A stretch of DNA of 50,628 nt, taken from NCBI GenBank assembly GCA_036620675.1, contig JAZHEE010000031.1; one strand, given 5' to 3'. This document shows positions 25,112 to 34,710 of this stretch, in pieces. The translations under genes were made by a program, and so were the position numbers. Under the pieces are notes generated by a model, which worked only from the letters and a program-made list of their open reading frames with translations, was not told the DNA's origin and did no database searches. The first letter of the stretch is position 1. Every line of letters starts with the position of its first letter. The stretch is from Jejubacter sp036620675. GTDB lineage: Bacteria; Pseudomonadota; Gammaproteobacteria; Enterobacterales; Enterobacteriaceae.

Positions 25112-27397
25112 TCAGATCTTGCAAGCGCCGCTTTCGCAGCCGTCATCCTGGATGGAAGGCGCCAGGTCGTCCTGAGAATCTTCCGCGCCGTCGCGGGTGT
25201 TCTGATAGTAGAGCGTCTTCACGCCGAACTTATAGGCGGTCAGCAGATCCTTAAGCAACTGCTGCATCGGCACTTTGCCGGACGGGAAGCGTACAGGATC
25301 GTAGTTGGTGTTGGCGGAGATCGACTGGTCGATAAATTTCTGCATCAGCCCCACCAGCTGCAGATAACCGTCGTTGCCCGGCATATCCCACAGCAGCTCG
25401 TAGTTATCCTTAAGGCGCTCATATTCCGGCACCACCTGGCGCAGAATACCGTCTTTAGACGCCTTGATGCTGATGTGGCCGCGCGGCGGTTCGATACCGT
25501 TGGTGGCGTTCGAAATCTGGGAAGAGGTTTCGGACGGCATCAGGGCTGAGAGCGTCGAGTTACGCAGGCCGTGGGCCTTGATGGATTCGCGCAGAGCTTC
25601 CCAGTCGTAGTGCAGCGGCTCGTTGCTGATGGCATCGAGATCCTTTTTATAGGTATCGATAGGCAGCACGCCCTGAGCGTAGGTGGTTTCATTGAACCAC
25701 GGGCAGGCGCCCTGTTCCTTCGCCAGCTCGTTAGAGGCTTTCAGCAGCCAGTACTGAATAGCTTCGAAGGTTTTATGGGTCAGATTATTAGCGCTGCCGT
25801 TGGAGTAGCGTACGCCGTGCTTCGCCAGGTAGTAGGCGAAGTTGATAACGCCGATACCCAGCGTACGACGGCCCATGGCGCCGCGCTTCGCCGCCGGAAT
25901 CGGGTAGTCCTGGTAGTCGAGCAGGGCGTCCAGCGCGCGCACCGCCAGGGTGGCCAGCTCTTCCAGCTCGTCCAGGCTTGCTATGGCGCCCAGGTTAAAA
26001 GCGGAAAGGGTGCACAGGGCGATTTCGCCGCTTTCGTCGTTGACGTCGTCCAGCGGTTTAGTCGGCAGAGCTATCTCCAGACAGAGGTTGCTCTGGCGTA
26101 CCGGCGCCACCTGGGCGTCGAACGGGCTGTGGGTGTTGCAGTGATCCACGTTCTGGATGTAGATACGGCCGGTGGAGGCGCGCTCCTGCATCATCAGAGA
26201 GAACAGCTCGGCAGCCTTAATGCTTTTCTTACGGATGCTGTCGTCATTTTCGTACTGCACGTACAGACGCTCGAACGCTTCCTGATCGGCGAAGAAAGCA
26301 TCATAGAGCCCGGGAACGTCGGACGGGCTGAACAGCGTAATGTCGCCGCCTTTCAGCAGACGGGTGTACATCAGCTTGTTGATCTGCACCCCGTAGTCCA
26401 TATGACGAACGCGGTTAGCTTCGGTGCCGCGGTTGTTTTTCAGTACCAGCAGGCTTTCGACTTCCAGGTGCCACATCGGGTAGAACAGGGTGGCCGCGCC
26501 GCCGCGAACCCCGCCCTGGGAGCAGGATTTCACCGCGGTCTGGAAGTGCTTGTAGAACGGAATGCAGCCGGTGTGGAACGCTTCGCCGCCGCGGATTGGG
26601 CTGCCCAGCGCGCGGATACGGCCAGCGTTGATGCCGATGCCGGCACGCTGGGAAACGTATTTCACAATGGCGCTGGAGGTGGCGTTAATAGAATCCAGGC
26701 TGTCGCCGCACTCAATCAGCACGCAGGAGCTGAACTGGCGGGTCGGAGTACGCACGCCGGACATAATCGGCGTCGGCAGCGAGATCTTAAAGGTGGAGAT
26801 CGCGTCGTAGAAGCGCTTCACATAGTCCAGACGGGTTTCGCGCGGATAGCCAGAGAACAGGCAGGCGGCAACCAGAATATAGAGGAACTGTGCGCTTTCA
26901 TAGATTTCGCCGGTCACGCGGTTCTGGACCAGGTATTTACCTTCCAGCTGTTTTACCGCGGCGTAGGAGAAGTTCATATCGCGCCAGTGGTCGATAAAGC
27001 TATCCAGTTGAGCGAACTCTTCCTCGGTATAGTCTTCCAGCAGGTGGCGGTCGTATTTACCCATTTCCACCATTTTGGTCACATGATCGTAAAGCTTCGG
27101 CGGCTCGAACTGGCCATAGGCTTTCTTACGCAGATGGAAGATGGCCAGACGTGCGGCCAGATACTGGTAGTCCGGCGCTTCGCGGGAAATCAGGTCTGCC
27201 GCCGCTTTGATCATGGTCTCATGGATATCGGAGGTTTTCATCCCGTCGTAGAACTGGATCTGGGAACGCAGCTCAACCTGAGAGATAGAGACGTTGTTCA
27301 GCCCCTCTGCCGCCCAATCCAGTACCCGATGGATTTTATCCAGATTGATGCGCTCAGTGCGACCGTCACGTTTTGTAACCAGCAGACTCTGATTCAT
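25112..27397 (-). CDS. nrdA: Class Ia ribonucleotide reductase, alpha subunit NrdA
   Basis: A 761-residue catalytic subunit, exactly the E. coli length. The N-terminal ATP cone (MNQSLLVTKRDGRTERINLD) carries the activity site. RQFSSCVLIECGDSLDSI holds the first redox cysteine near residue 225. SNLCLEIALPT and ALCTLSAFNLG hold the thiyl and second redox cysteines near 439 and 462. The YYQNTRDG tyrosines and the C-terminal CESGACKI thiol pair are intact. The start is the ATG at 27397; 16 extra upstream codons are not family-like. Upstream boxes suggest NrdR and DnaA control. Confidence 0.97.
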   Translation of the reverse strand: MNQSLLVTKRDGRTERINLDKIHRVLDWAAEGLNNVSISQVELRSQIQFYDGMKTSDIHETMIKAAADLISREAPDYQYLAARLAIFHLRKKAYGQFEPPKLYDHVTKMVEMGKYDRHLLEDYTEEEFAQLDSFIDHWRDMNFSYAAVKQLEGKYLVQNRVTGEIYESAQFLYILVAACLFSGYPRETRLDYVKRFYDAISTFKISLPTPIMSGVRTPTRQFSSCVLIECGDSLDSINATSSAIVKYVSQRAGIGINAGRIRALGSPIRGGEAFHTGCIPFYKHFQTAVKSCSQGGVRGGAATLFYPMWHLEVESLLVLKNNRGTEANRVRHMDYGVQINKLMYTRLLKGGDITLFSPSDVPGLYDAFFADQEAFERLYVQYENDDSIRKKSIKAAELFSLMMQERASTGRIYIQNVDHCNTHSPFDAQVAPVRQSNLCLEIALPTKPLDDVNDESGEIALCTLSAFNLGAIASLDELEELATLAVRALDALLDYQDYPIPAAKRGAMGRRTLGIGVINFAYYLAKHGVRYSNGSANNLTHKTFEAIQYWLLKASNELAKEQGACPWFNETTYAQGVLPIDTYKKDLDAISNEPLHYDWEALRESIKAHGLRNSTLSALMPSETSSQISNATNGIEPPRGHISIKASKDGILRQVVPEYERLKDNYELLWDMPGNDGYLQLVGLMQKFIDQSISANTNYDPVRFPSGKVPMQQLLKDLLTAYKFGVKTLYYQNTRDGAEDSQDDLAPSIQDDGCESGACKI

Positions 27398-27437
27398 GTG
27401 GGAAATACCTGTCCGTGAGATGAAAATATCCCCCGTT

Positions 27438-27523
27438 TTATTCACAGAAGCTGCCCTGTGGCTAACCCTGTGGATAAATACTATATGTAGGGGGTTGAAG
27501 ATAAATAAACCGCTATATGGTGA
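27438..27523 (-). promoter_or_regulatory. nrdA control region: DnaA boxes and paired NrdR-like boxes
   Basis: A perfect DnaA box TTATTCACA lies at 27438-27446, and TTATCCACA on the minus strand at 27469-27477. A one-mismatch box lies between them at 27457-27465. Two NrdR-like A+T palindromic cores (CTATAT at 27481 and 27513) are 32 bases apart, about three helical turns, as in known tandem NrdR sites. DnaA and NrdR control of nrdAB is established in E. coli. The remainder of 27524-27730 shows no gene. Confidence 0.6.
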
Positions 27524-27734
27524 GTATTCTAGTAAGGAATCTCAGGAGAACAAGTATTGATTTTGTTATCAAATTGGGGTTGTCGATGAGGGGATTTCGC
27601 TAAGTCCACGCCACATAAGGGCCGGGCGGATTGTCAATGACCTGAAAAAAAAAATGAAAATTTGATCGAGTGCTGAATTCTTAGCCCTGCTGAAAAAATT
27701 CTATTCTGAAACCAGGTAAAAGTCCTGGTGATAA

Positions 27735-27755
27735 CCGGCACCTGACTGGTGCCGG
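27735..27755 (-). terminator. Hairpin after ubiG
   Basis: CCGGCACC / GGTGCCGG, 8 base pairs with a TGACT loop, 10 bases past the ubiG stop. A second small stem (CCAGG/CCTGG) follows, and then a T-rich stretch near 27690. Confidence 0.55.
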
Positions 27756-27765
27756 AATGAACGGA

Positions 27766-28485
27766 TCAGGCCGTGGTGTGCAACATATAATTAACATCAA
27801 CCCCAGGCCCCAGGGAGAAACGGTCGAGCAGCGGATTATAGTGCAGGCCGGTCATGTGGCTTTCCCGCAACCCGGTCTGATCCACCCAGCCGAGCAGCTC
27901 CGCCGGCCTGATAAATTTTTTCGCGTCGTGGGTACCGCGCGGCACCATACGCATAATGTATTCGGCACCCACCACCGCCATCAGCCAGGCTTTGCCGTTA
28001 CGGTTGATGGTGGAAAAGAAAACGTGGCCGCCGGGTTTCACCAGACGGGCGCAGGCATTAACCACCGATTGCGGATCCGGCACGTGCTCCAGCATTTCCA
28101 TGCAGGTCACCACGTCATAAGCCTGGGGATGCTGGTCGGCATGCTGCTCCACGGTTTGCTGAACGTACTCGACCTGAATGCCGCTTTCCAGCGCGTGAAG
28201 ACGCGCCACCTGCAAGGGTTCGGCCCCCATATCCAGACCGGTAACGTCGGCGCCTTCACGGGCCATACTCTCGCTCAGAATGCCGCCGCCGCAGCCGACA
28301 TCCAGCACTTTCTTGCCGAACAGGCCGCCGGCATGCTCGCAGATATAGCCCAGACGCAGAGGATTAATGCGGTGCAGGGGGCGAAACTCTCCTTCCATAT
28401 CCCACCAGCGGGAAGCGACCGCTTCGAATTTGGCGATCTCATCCCGATCGACATTGGGTGAAAGCGGCGCGTTTTCTTGATTCAT
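27766..28485 (-). CDS. ubiG: Ubiquinone biosynthesis O-methyltransferase UbiG
   Basis: A 239-residue SAM-dependent methyltransferase that performs both O-methylations in ubiquinone synthesis. Motif I VLDVGCGGGILSESMAREG is near residue 58, followed by VTGLDMG. YDVVTCMEMLEHVPDPQSVV is near residue 125 and the C terminus reads LGPGVDVNYMLH. I place the start at the ATG at 28485, which matches the E. coli length. A GTG four codons upstream would crowd the AAGGAG site. It diverges from gyrA, as in E. coli. Confidence 0.95.
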   Translation of the reverse strand: MNQENAPLSPNVDRDEIAKFEAVASRWWDMEGEFRPLHRINPLRLGYICEHAGGLFGKKVLDVGCGGGILSESMAREGADVTGLDMGAEPLQVARLHALESGIQVEYVQQTVEQHADQHPQAYDVVTCMEMLEHVPDPQSVVNACARLVKPGGHVFFSTINRNGKAWLMAVVGAEYIMRMVPRGTHDAKKFIRPAELLGWVDQTGLRESHMTGLHYNPLLDRFSLGPGVDVNYMLHTTA

Positions 28486-28569
28486 GGCGGTTGACACTCC
28501 TTCTTGGTTATAAAAGCGAGTATATCAGGCCAGGCGCCTGAATAAAGCGCCGGGAGAGCGCTATCCTGC

Positions 28570-28599
28570 TTACCTGAGTCGTCAGGGCTGTGTTATAAT
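28570..28599 (+). promoter_or_regulatory. gyrA promoter
   Basis: TTACCT (28570-28575) and TATAAT (28594-28599) with an 18-base spacer, 45 bases before the gyrA start. The -10 is consensus; the -35 is approximate. Confidence 0.6.
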
Positions 28600-28643
28600 T
28601 TTTGACCTTTAAATCCGGGATACAACAGAGGGATAGCGGTTAC

Positions 28644-31283
28644 ATGAGCGACCTTGCCAGAGAAATTACACCGGTCAATATTGAGGAGGAGCTTAAGAGC
28701 TCTTACCTGGACTACGCTATGTCGGTCATCGTTGGCCGTGCACTGCCGGACGTCCGTGATGGCCTCAAACCGGTTCACCGTCGCGTCCTGTACGCCATGA
28801 ACGTACTGGGAAATGACTGGAACAAAGCCTATAAAAAGTCGGCCCGTGTCGTTGGTGACGTAATCGGTAAATACCATCCCCACGGCGATTCCGCTGTTTA
28901 TGACACCATTGTACGTATGGCGCAGCCTTTCTCCCTGCGCTATACCCTGGTCGATGGCCAGGGTAACTTCGGCTCCATTGACGGCGACTCCGCGGCAGCG
29001 ATGCGTTATACCGAGATTCGCCTGGCGAAGATCGCCCATGAGCTGATGGCCGATCTGGAAAAAGAGACCGTCGATTACGTAGATAACTATGACGGTACCG
29101 AGAAAATTCCTGATGTGATGCCAACTAAGATCCCTAACCTGCTGGTTAACGGCTCTTCCGGTATCGCGGTGGGAATGGCGACCAACATTCCGCCTCATAA
29201 CCTGACCGAAGTGATTAACGGCTGCCTGGCCTATATAGATGATGAAGACATCAGCGTCGAAGGGCTGATGGAGCATATCCCCGGGCCGGACTTCCCCACC
29301 GCCGCCATTATTAATGGCCGCCGCGGAATCGAAGAGGCCTACCGTACTGGTCGCGGCAAGATCTATATTCGCGCGCGCGCGGAAGTGGAAACCGATGCCA
29401 AAACCGGGCGTGAAACCATTATCGTTCACGAGATTCCCTACCAGGTTAACAAAGCGCGTCTGATCGAGAAGATCGCCGAACTGGTGAAAGACAAGCGGGT
29501 CGAAGGCATCAGCGCCCTGCGCGATGAATCCGATAAAGACGGAATGCGCATCGTGATTGAAGTGAAGCGCGATGCCGTGGGCGAGGTGGTGCTGAACAAC
29601 CTTTACTCCCAGACTCAGCTCCAGGTCTCTTTTGGGATTAACATGGTGGCGCTGCACCACGGTCAGCCGAAGATTATGGCCCTGAAGGAGATTCTGGAAG
29701 CCTTCGTACGTCACCGTCGCGAAGTGGTGACTCGCCGTACCATTTTTGAACTGCGTAAGGCGCGCGATCGTGCCCATATCCTGGAAGGCCTGGCGATTGC
29801 GCTGGCTAATATCGACCCGATCATCGAACTGATCCGCCGTGCGCCAACGCCAGCGGAAGCGAAGGCCGGGCTGATCGCCCAGTCCTGGGATCTGGGTAAT
29901 GTTTCCGCCATGCTGGAACGCGCCGGCGACGATGCGGCGCGTCCTGAATGGCTGGAGCCGGAATATGGCATTCGTGACGGTAAATATTATCTGACCGAAC
30001 AGCAGGCGCAGGCGATTCTGGATCTGCGTTTGCAGAAACTGACCGGCCTGGAGCACGAAAAGCTGCTCGACGAATATAAAGAGCTGCTGGAGCAGATTGC
30101 CGAACTGTTGCACATCCTTGGCAGCGCCGAGCGTCTGATGGAGGTGATTCGCGAAGAGCTGGAACTGATTCGCGATCAGTTCGGCGATAATCGCCGTACT
30201 GAAATTACCGCCAACAGCGCCGACATCAACATCGAAGACCTGATAAGCCAGGAAGATGTGGTCGTTACCCTGTCTCACCAGGGCTACGTGAAATATCAGC
30301 CGCTCACCGATTACGAAGCCCAGCGTCGCGGCGGTAAGGGCAAATCCGCCGCCCGTATAAAGGAAGAGGACTTTATCGACAGGCTGCTGGTGGCCAACAC
30401 CCACGACACTATCCTTTGCTTCTCCAGCCGCGGGCGTCTGTACTGGATGAAGGTCTATCAGCTACCGGAAGCCAGCCGTGGCGCCCGTGGTCGACCCATC
30501 GTCAACCTGCTGCCGCTGGAAGCGGACGAACGTATTACCGCCATTCTGCCGGTGCGTGAATATGAGGAAGGGGTCAATGTCTTTATGGCGACCGCCAGCG
30601 GCACCGTGAAGAAAACCGCTCTGACTGAATTCAGCCGTCCGCGCAGCGCCGGTATTATCGCGGTGAACCTTAACGATGGCGATGAACTGATCGGCGTTAA
30701 TCTGACCGATGGCAGCGACGAAGTGATGCTGCTCTCCGCTCACGGTAAAGTGGTGCGCTTTAAAGAAGACGCGGTGCGCGCCATGGGCCGTACCGCCACT
30801 GGCGTTCGCGGCATTAAGCTTGCCGAAGGCGATCGCGTGGTTTCGCTGATTATTCCGCGCGGCGAAGGGGCTATCCTGACGGTCACGCAGAACGGCTACG
30901 GTAAGCGTACCGCCGTGAGCGAGTATCCGACCAAGTCCCGCGCCACCCAGGGGGTTATCTCCATCAAGGTGACCGAGCGTAACGGCCATGTGGTGGGCGC
31001 GGTTCAGGTGGATGACTGCGACCAGATCATGATGATTACCGATGCCGGTACTCTGGTTCGTACCCGCGTTTCCGAGGTCAGCATCGTGGGCCGTAACACC
31101 CAGGGCGTGATTCTGATCCGTACCGCGGACGACGAAAACGTGGTGGGGCTGCAGCGCGTGGCTGAGCCGGTGGATGACGAAGAGCTGGACGCTATCGACG
31201 GTAGCGTGGCGGAAGGCGAAGATGAAATCGCGCCGGAAACCGACAGCGACGACGCTGATGCCGAAGGCGACGATAACGACTGA
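28644..31283 (+). CDS. gyrA: DNA gyrase subunit A
   Basis: An 879-residue subunit (875 in E. coli) that cuts and rejoins DNA in the gyrase A2B2 complex. The active tyrosine is Y122 in SAAAMRYTEIR. The quinolone-resistance region reads HPHGDSAVYD with wild-type S83 and D87. The C-terminal pinwheel has the GyrA box QRRGGKG near residue 560, and the tail is very acidic (DSDDADAEGDDND). The start is the ATG at 28644 behind GAGGGAT; a 14-codon upstream extension is not family-like. It is followed by a strong terminator. Confidence 0.98.
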   Translation: MSDLAREITPVNIEEELKSSYLDYAMSVIVGRALPDVRDGLKPVHRRVLYAMNVLGNDWNKAYKKSARVVGDVIGKYHPHGDSAVYDTIVRMAQPFSLRYTLVDGQGNFGSIDGDSAAAMRYTEIRLAKIAHELMADLEKETVDYVDNYDGTEKIPDVMPTKIPNLLVNGSSGIAVGMATNIPPHNLTEVINGCLAYIDDEDISVEGLMEHIPGPDFPTAAIINGRRGIEEAYRTGRGKIYIRARAEVETDAKTGRETIIVHEIPYQVNKARLIEKIAELVKDKRVEGISALRDESDKDGMRIVIEVKRDAVGEVVLNNLYSQTQLQVSFGINMVALHHGQPKIMALKEILEAFVRHRREVVTRRTIFELRKARDRAHILEGLAIALANIDPIIELIRRAPTPAEAKAGLIAQSWDLGNVSAMLERAGDDAARPEWLEPEYGIRDGKYYLTEQQAQAILDLRLQKLTGLEHEKLLDEYKELLEQIAELLHILGSAERLMEVIREELELIRDQFGDNRRTEITANSADINIEDLISQEDVVVTLSHQGYVKYQPLTDYEAQRRGGKGKSAARIKEEDFIDRLLVANTHDTILCFSSRGRLYWMKVYQLPEASRGARGRPIVNLLPLEADERITAILPVREYEEGVNVFMATASGTVKKTALTEFSRPRSAGIIAVNLNDGDELIGVNLTDGSDEVMLLSAHGKVVRFKEDAVRAMGRTATGVRGIKLAEGDRVVSLIIPRGEGAILTVTQNGYGKRTAVSEYPTKSRATQGVISIKVTERNGHVVGAVQVDDCDQIMMITDAGTLVRTRVSEVSIVGRNTQGVILIRTADDENVVGLQRVAEPVDDEELDAIDGSVAEGEDEIAPETDSDDADAEGDDND

Positions 31284-31303
31284 CTGGTTTAGTCGTCGTA
31301 ATA

Positions 31304-31336
31304 AACCGGCCGGGGAGACCTGGGCCGGTTTTTTTT
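31304..31336 (+). terminator. gyrA terminator
   Basis: AACCGGCC / GGCCGGTT stem with an 11-base loop followed by eight T, 21 bases after the gyrA stop. Confidence 0.92.
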
Positions 31337-31346
31337 ATGCGCGCGT

Positions 31347-31451
31347 TCAGAACAGCAACAGGCCGATAATAAAGAGCGCTGCCGGGAAGATCGGGACGGT
31401 CATACAGAATCCTATAATAGATCCGGCGATGACTATCACCGATTTTTCCAT
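31347..31451 (-). CDS. Candidate 34-residue hydrophobic small protein
   Basis: On the minus strand an ATG at 31451 opens a 34-codon frame ending in TGA at 31347. It begins MEKS, then runs as an almost unbroken hydrophobic stretch (VIVIAGSIIGF, CMTVPIFPAALF, IIGLLLF). This could be one long or two short membrane segments with a P-x-x-P turn. GAGG lies six bases before the start. It sits between the gyrA terminator and rcsC, on the strand opposite both. I do not recognise a family. Short hydrophobic frames can occur by chance, so this rests on the ribosome site and composition only. Confidence 0.4.
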   Translation of the reverse strand: MEKSVIVIAGSIIGFCMTVPIFPAALFIIGLLLF

Positions 31452-31695
31452 ATCGGCCTCAGTTCCCGGGCGGCCTGCATGACAACAGGCCCAATGACTA
31501 TCTCCGGGTGGCATGCGGCGCGGCGGGTATTATTAAAGATAACGAAAAGTTCCGTTGATTGTGCGATTCGACGGACTTTACCGGGCAACTGACAATGGAC
31601 TGCCGCAGGAATGGGAGTCCTGGCGTTGCGGGAGCGGGCGTTTGCGGATACCTTATCCGCATTCCTCCAGAGGTACTAAGGACGCCGGGGCCACT

Positions 31696-34542
31696 TTGAA
31701 ATATTTTGTCTCCTTTCGCACCACGCTGAAAGTTTCACGCTATCTGTTTCGCGCGCTGGCGCTGCTGCTCTGGTTACTGATTGCGCTGTTCTCGGTGTTT
31801 TACATCGTGAATGCGCTGCATGAAAAAGAGTCGGAGATTCGTCGCGAGTTTAATCTGAGCTTCGATCAGGCCCAGCGCTACATTCAGCGCACTTCGGACG
31901 TCATGAAGGAGCTGAAATACATTACCGAAAACCGGCTCGACGGAACCCGACAGCTACCGCCCCTTGATGGCGGCAATGCATCGGTACAGACGCCCAACTT
32001 TGTGCCGCTGTTTCCGGATTCAGACTGCTCAGCGCTGGGTAATACCTGGCGTAGATCTCTGCAATCGCTGGCCTGGTTCCTGCGCTACTGGCGGGAAAAC
32101 TTTTCCGCCGCCTACGATCTGAATCGGGTCTTTCTGGTCGGGGGGGACAGTCAGTGCATGGCCGATTTTGGGCTGCGTAACCTGCCTCTGGAGCGCGAAG
32201 GGGCGTTGAAGCCCCTGCATGATAAGGTACTGAAATACCGAAATACCCCACAGAACGAACAGTCCAGTAGCCTGTACTGGATAAGCCAGGGGCCGCGTCC
32301 TGGCATCGGTTACTTCTATACCCTGACGCCGGTCTATCTGGCGAACCGCCTGCAGGCGCTGCTGGGGGTGGAGCAGACTATCCGGATGGAAAATTTCTTT
32401 ACGCCGGGCAGCTTGCCGATGGGGGTGACGGTGCTGGATGAAAACGGCCATCCTCTGTTCTCGCTGACCGGCGGCGATAGCGCTATTGTGCCGGACAGCC
32501 GCTGGGTGCAGGAGCGCGCCTGGTTTGGCTATACCTCTGGTTTTAAAGAGCTGATTCTGAAAAAAAACCTGCCGCCTTCTTCTCTGAGCGTGATTTACTC
32601 AGTGCCGGTGGATATGGTGCTGGAACGCATTCGGATGCTGATACTGAATGCGGTGCTGCTGAACGTGCTGGTGGGGATTGTGCTGTTTACCCTGGCCCGC
32701 CTGTACGAACGGCGTATCTTTATTCCGGCGGAAGCCGATGCCCAGCGTCTGGAAGAGCACGAGCAGTTTAACCGTAAGATTGTAGCTTCGGCGCCGGTGG
32801 GAATTTGCATTTTGCGTACCCAGGACGGCACCAATATCATCAGTAATGAACTGGCGCACAACTACCTGAATATGCTGACGCCGGAGGACAGGCAGCGTCT
32901 GACGCAGATTATCTGCGGCCAGCAGGTTAACTTCGTGGACGTGTTGACCAGCGATAGCACCAATCTGCAAATAAGCTTCGTGCATTCGCGCTATCGCAAT
33001 GAAAACGTGGCGATCTGCGTGCTGGTGGACGTTAGCGCCCGCGTGAAGATGGAGGAGTCCCTGCAGGAGATGGCCCAGGCGGCGGAGCAGGCCAGCCAGT
33101 CGAAATCGATGTTTCTTGCCACAGTCAGCCATGAACTGCGTACTCCGCTATACGGTATTATCGGTAATCTGGATCTGCTGCAGACCCGGGAGCTGCCGAA
33201 AGGGGTCGATCGCCTGGTAACGGCGATGAATAACTCCTCCAGCCTGCTGCTTAAGATTATCAGCGATATTCTCGATTTCTCGAAGATAGAGTCGGAGCAA
33301 CTGAAGATTGAGCCGCGCGAGTTTTCACCACGCGAAGTGATGAGCCATGTGACCGCCAACTATCTGCCGCTGGTGGTGCGTAAGCAGCTTGGCCTCTACT
33401 GCTTTATCGAGCCGGATGTGCCGTTGATGCTACGCGGCGATCCGATGCGCCTGCAGCAGGTGATCTCCAACCTGCTGAGTAACGCCATCAAGTTTACCGA
33501 TGTAGGCTGCATTATCCTCCAGGTTTCGGTGGATGACTGCTATCTGCGCTTACGGGTGCGCGATACCGGGGTGGGGATTGCGGCTAAAGAGGTGGTGCGT
33601 CTGTTTGATCCCTTCTTTCAGGTGGGCACCGGCGTGCAGCGTAATTTCCAGGGAACCGGCCTGGGGTTGGCTATCTGCGAAAAACTGGTCGGTATGATGG
33701 ATGGCGATATTGCGGTGGATTCCGAACCCGGCATCGGCAGCCAGTTTACTATCCGTATTCCGCTGTACGGAGCCCGTTTCTCAACGCCGGACAGCATCAG
33801 GGCGCTGGAAAAAAGCTGCTGCTGGCTGGCGGTGCGTAACGCCTCGCTTTATCACTATCTGGAGCAGTTGCTTGGGCGTCACGGCATTCCGGTTCGGCGC
33901 TACAGCGATCAGACGCCGGGTGAAGAGGATGTGCTGCTGATTGATGATGAACCGCGTCATGAATGGGCGGGCAGGGCGCAGGTCGTCTTCTGTCGGCGTC
34001 ATATCGGCACGCCGCTGGAGCGCAGCCCGGGGTGCTGGACTCACAGCGTCTCTTCGCCCCATGAGCTGATTGCGCTGCTGGGCAGAATCTTTAGCATCGA
34101 GGTTCAGCATGAGGGCAGCGCGCCGGAACTGCCTGCGCCGGAAACCATCCGCCAGCAGAATGACGATATGATGATTCTGGTGGTGGATGATCATCCGATT
34201 AACCGCCGTCTGCTGGCGGATCAGCTGGCATCGTTGGGTTATCCGTGCCTGACCGCCAATGACGGGGTGGATGCGCTGAATGTGTTGAGCAAGAACCATA
34301 TTGATATCGTGCTCAGCGACGTCAATATGCCTAATATGGACGGTTACCGTTTGACCCAGCGGATTCGTCAGTTGGGCCTGACGCTGCCGGTCATTGGTGT
34401 GACGGCCAACGCGCTGGCGGAAGAGAAGCAACGCTGTATCGAGTCGGGTATGGATAGCTGTCTGTCGAAACCGGTAACGCTGGATATTATCAGGCAGACC
34501 CTGGCTCTCTACGCCGAGCGGGTGCGCAGTACCCGGGAGTAA
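31696..34542 (+). CDS. rcsC: Hybrid sensor kinase RcsC
   Basis: A 948-residue sensor kinase of the Rcs envelope-stress phosphorelay. Transmembrane segments lie near residues 20-41 and 313-334 and flank a periplasmic domain. The kinase box FLATVSHELRTPLYGIIGNL has its histidine at residue 479. The ATPase boxes SNLLSNAIKF, RDTGVGI and GTGLGLAICEKL follow. The C-terminal receiver holds D875 in DIVLSDVNMPNMDGY. The start is a TTG at 31696 (KYFVSFRTTLK), the position homologous to the E. coli start; upstream codons in the same frame are unlike the family. It converges on rcsB. Confidence 0.96.
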   Translation: MKYFVSFRTTLKVSRYLFRALALLLWLLIALFSVFYIVNALHEKESEIRREFNLSFDQAQRYIQRTSDVMKELKYITENRLDGTRQLPPLDGGNASVQTPNFVPLFPDSDCSALGNTWRRSLQSLAWFLRYWRENFSAAYDLNRVFLVGGDSQCMADFGLRNLPLEREGALKPLHDKVLKYRNTPQNEQSSSLYWISQGPRPGIGYFYTLTPVYLANRLQALLGVEQTIRMENFFTPGSLPMGVTVLDENGHPLFSLTGGDSAIVPDSRWVQERAWFGYTSGFKELILKKNLPPSSLSVIYSVPVDMVLERIRMLILNAVLLNVLVGIVLFTLARLYERRIFIPAEADAQRLEEHEQFNRKIVASAPVGICILRTQDGTNIISNELAHNYLNMLTPEDRQRLTQIICGQQVNFVDVLTSDSTNLQISFVHSRYRNENVAICVLVDVSARVKMEESLQEMAQAAEQASQSKSMFLATVSHELRTPLYGIIGNLDLLQTRELPKGVDRLVTAMNNSSSLLLKIISDILDFSKIESEQLKIEPREFSPREVMSHVTANYLPLVVRKQLGLYCFIEPDVPLMLRGDPMRLQQVISNLLSNAIKFTDVGCIILQVSVDDCYLRLRVRDTGVGIAAKEVVRLFDPFFQVGTGVQRNFQGTGLGLAICEKLVGMMDGDIAVDSEPGIGSQFTIRIPLYGARFSTPDSIRALEKSCCWLAVRNASLYHYLEQLLGRHGIPVRRYSDQTPGEEDVLLIDDEPRHEWAGRAQVVFCRRHIGTPLERSPGCWTHSVSSPHELIALLGRIFSIEVQHEGSAPELPAPETIRQQNDDMMILVVDDHPINRRLLADQLASLGYPCLTANDGVDALNVLSKNHIDIVLSDVNMPNMDGYRLTQRIRQLGLTLPVIGVTANALAEEKQRCIESGMDSCLSKPVTLDIIRQTLALYAERVRSTRE

Positions 34543-34664
34543 AAATCCGTCTTCATAGAAGGCGGCATTGATTTCGCCCCATAGGGGCGTACCAAAGACC
34601 TTAAAAAGAGGTATCTGCCCGTCCCGAGAGATTTAAATCCGAAGACAATAAGGCAGAGCCAAAA

Positions 34665-34705
34665 CCAGCTGATGACCACGCCCGCAGGACGTGGTCATCA
34701 GCTGG
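34665..34705. terminator. 16-base-pair perfect hairpin after rcsC/rcsB
   Basis: CCAGCTGATGACCACG pairs perfectly with CGTGGTCATCAGCTGG around a 9-base loop. On the minus strand it is followed by TTTT, so it may terminate rcsB transcripts. Its length exceeds that of most terminators. It is adjacent to a second hairpin. Confidence 0.6.
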
Positions 34706-34710
34706 CAATA

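Noticed and set aside
25571..27418. 615-codon open frame antisense to nrdA
   Set aside because: It is the mirror of a highly conserved gene, has no recognisable motif or ribosome site, and its openness follows from nrdA codon bias.
28875..28910. Quinolone-resistance mutation in gyrA
   Set aside because: Codons 83 and 87 read serine and aspartate, the wild-type residues.
28593..30404. 603-codon open frame antisense to gyrA
   Set aside because: Shadow of gyrA codon use; its low-complexity, histidine- and phenylalanine-rich translation matches no family I know.
31555..31695. 47-residue N-terminal extension of RcsC
   Set aside because: The RcsC similarity begins exactly at the TTG at 31696; the upstream residues are unrelated to the family and precede the cytoplasmic N terminus.
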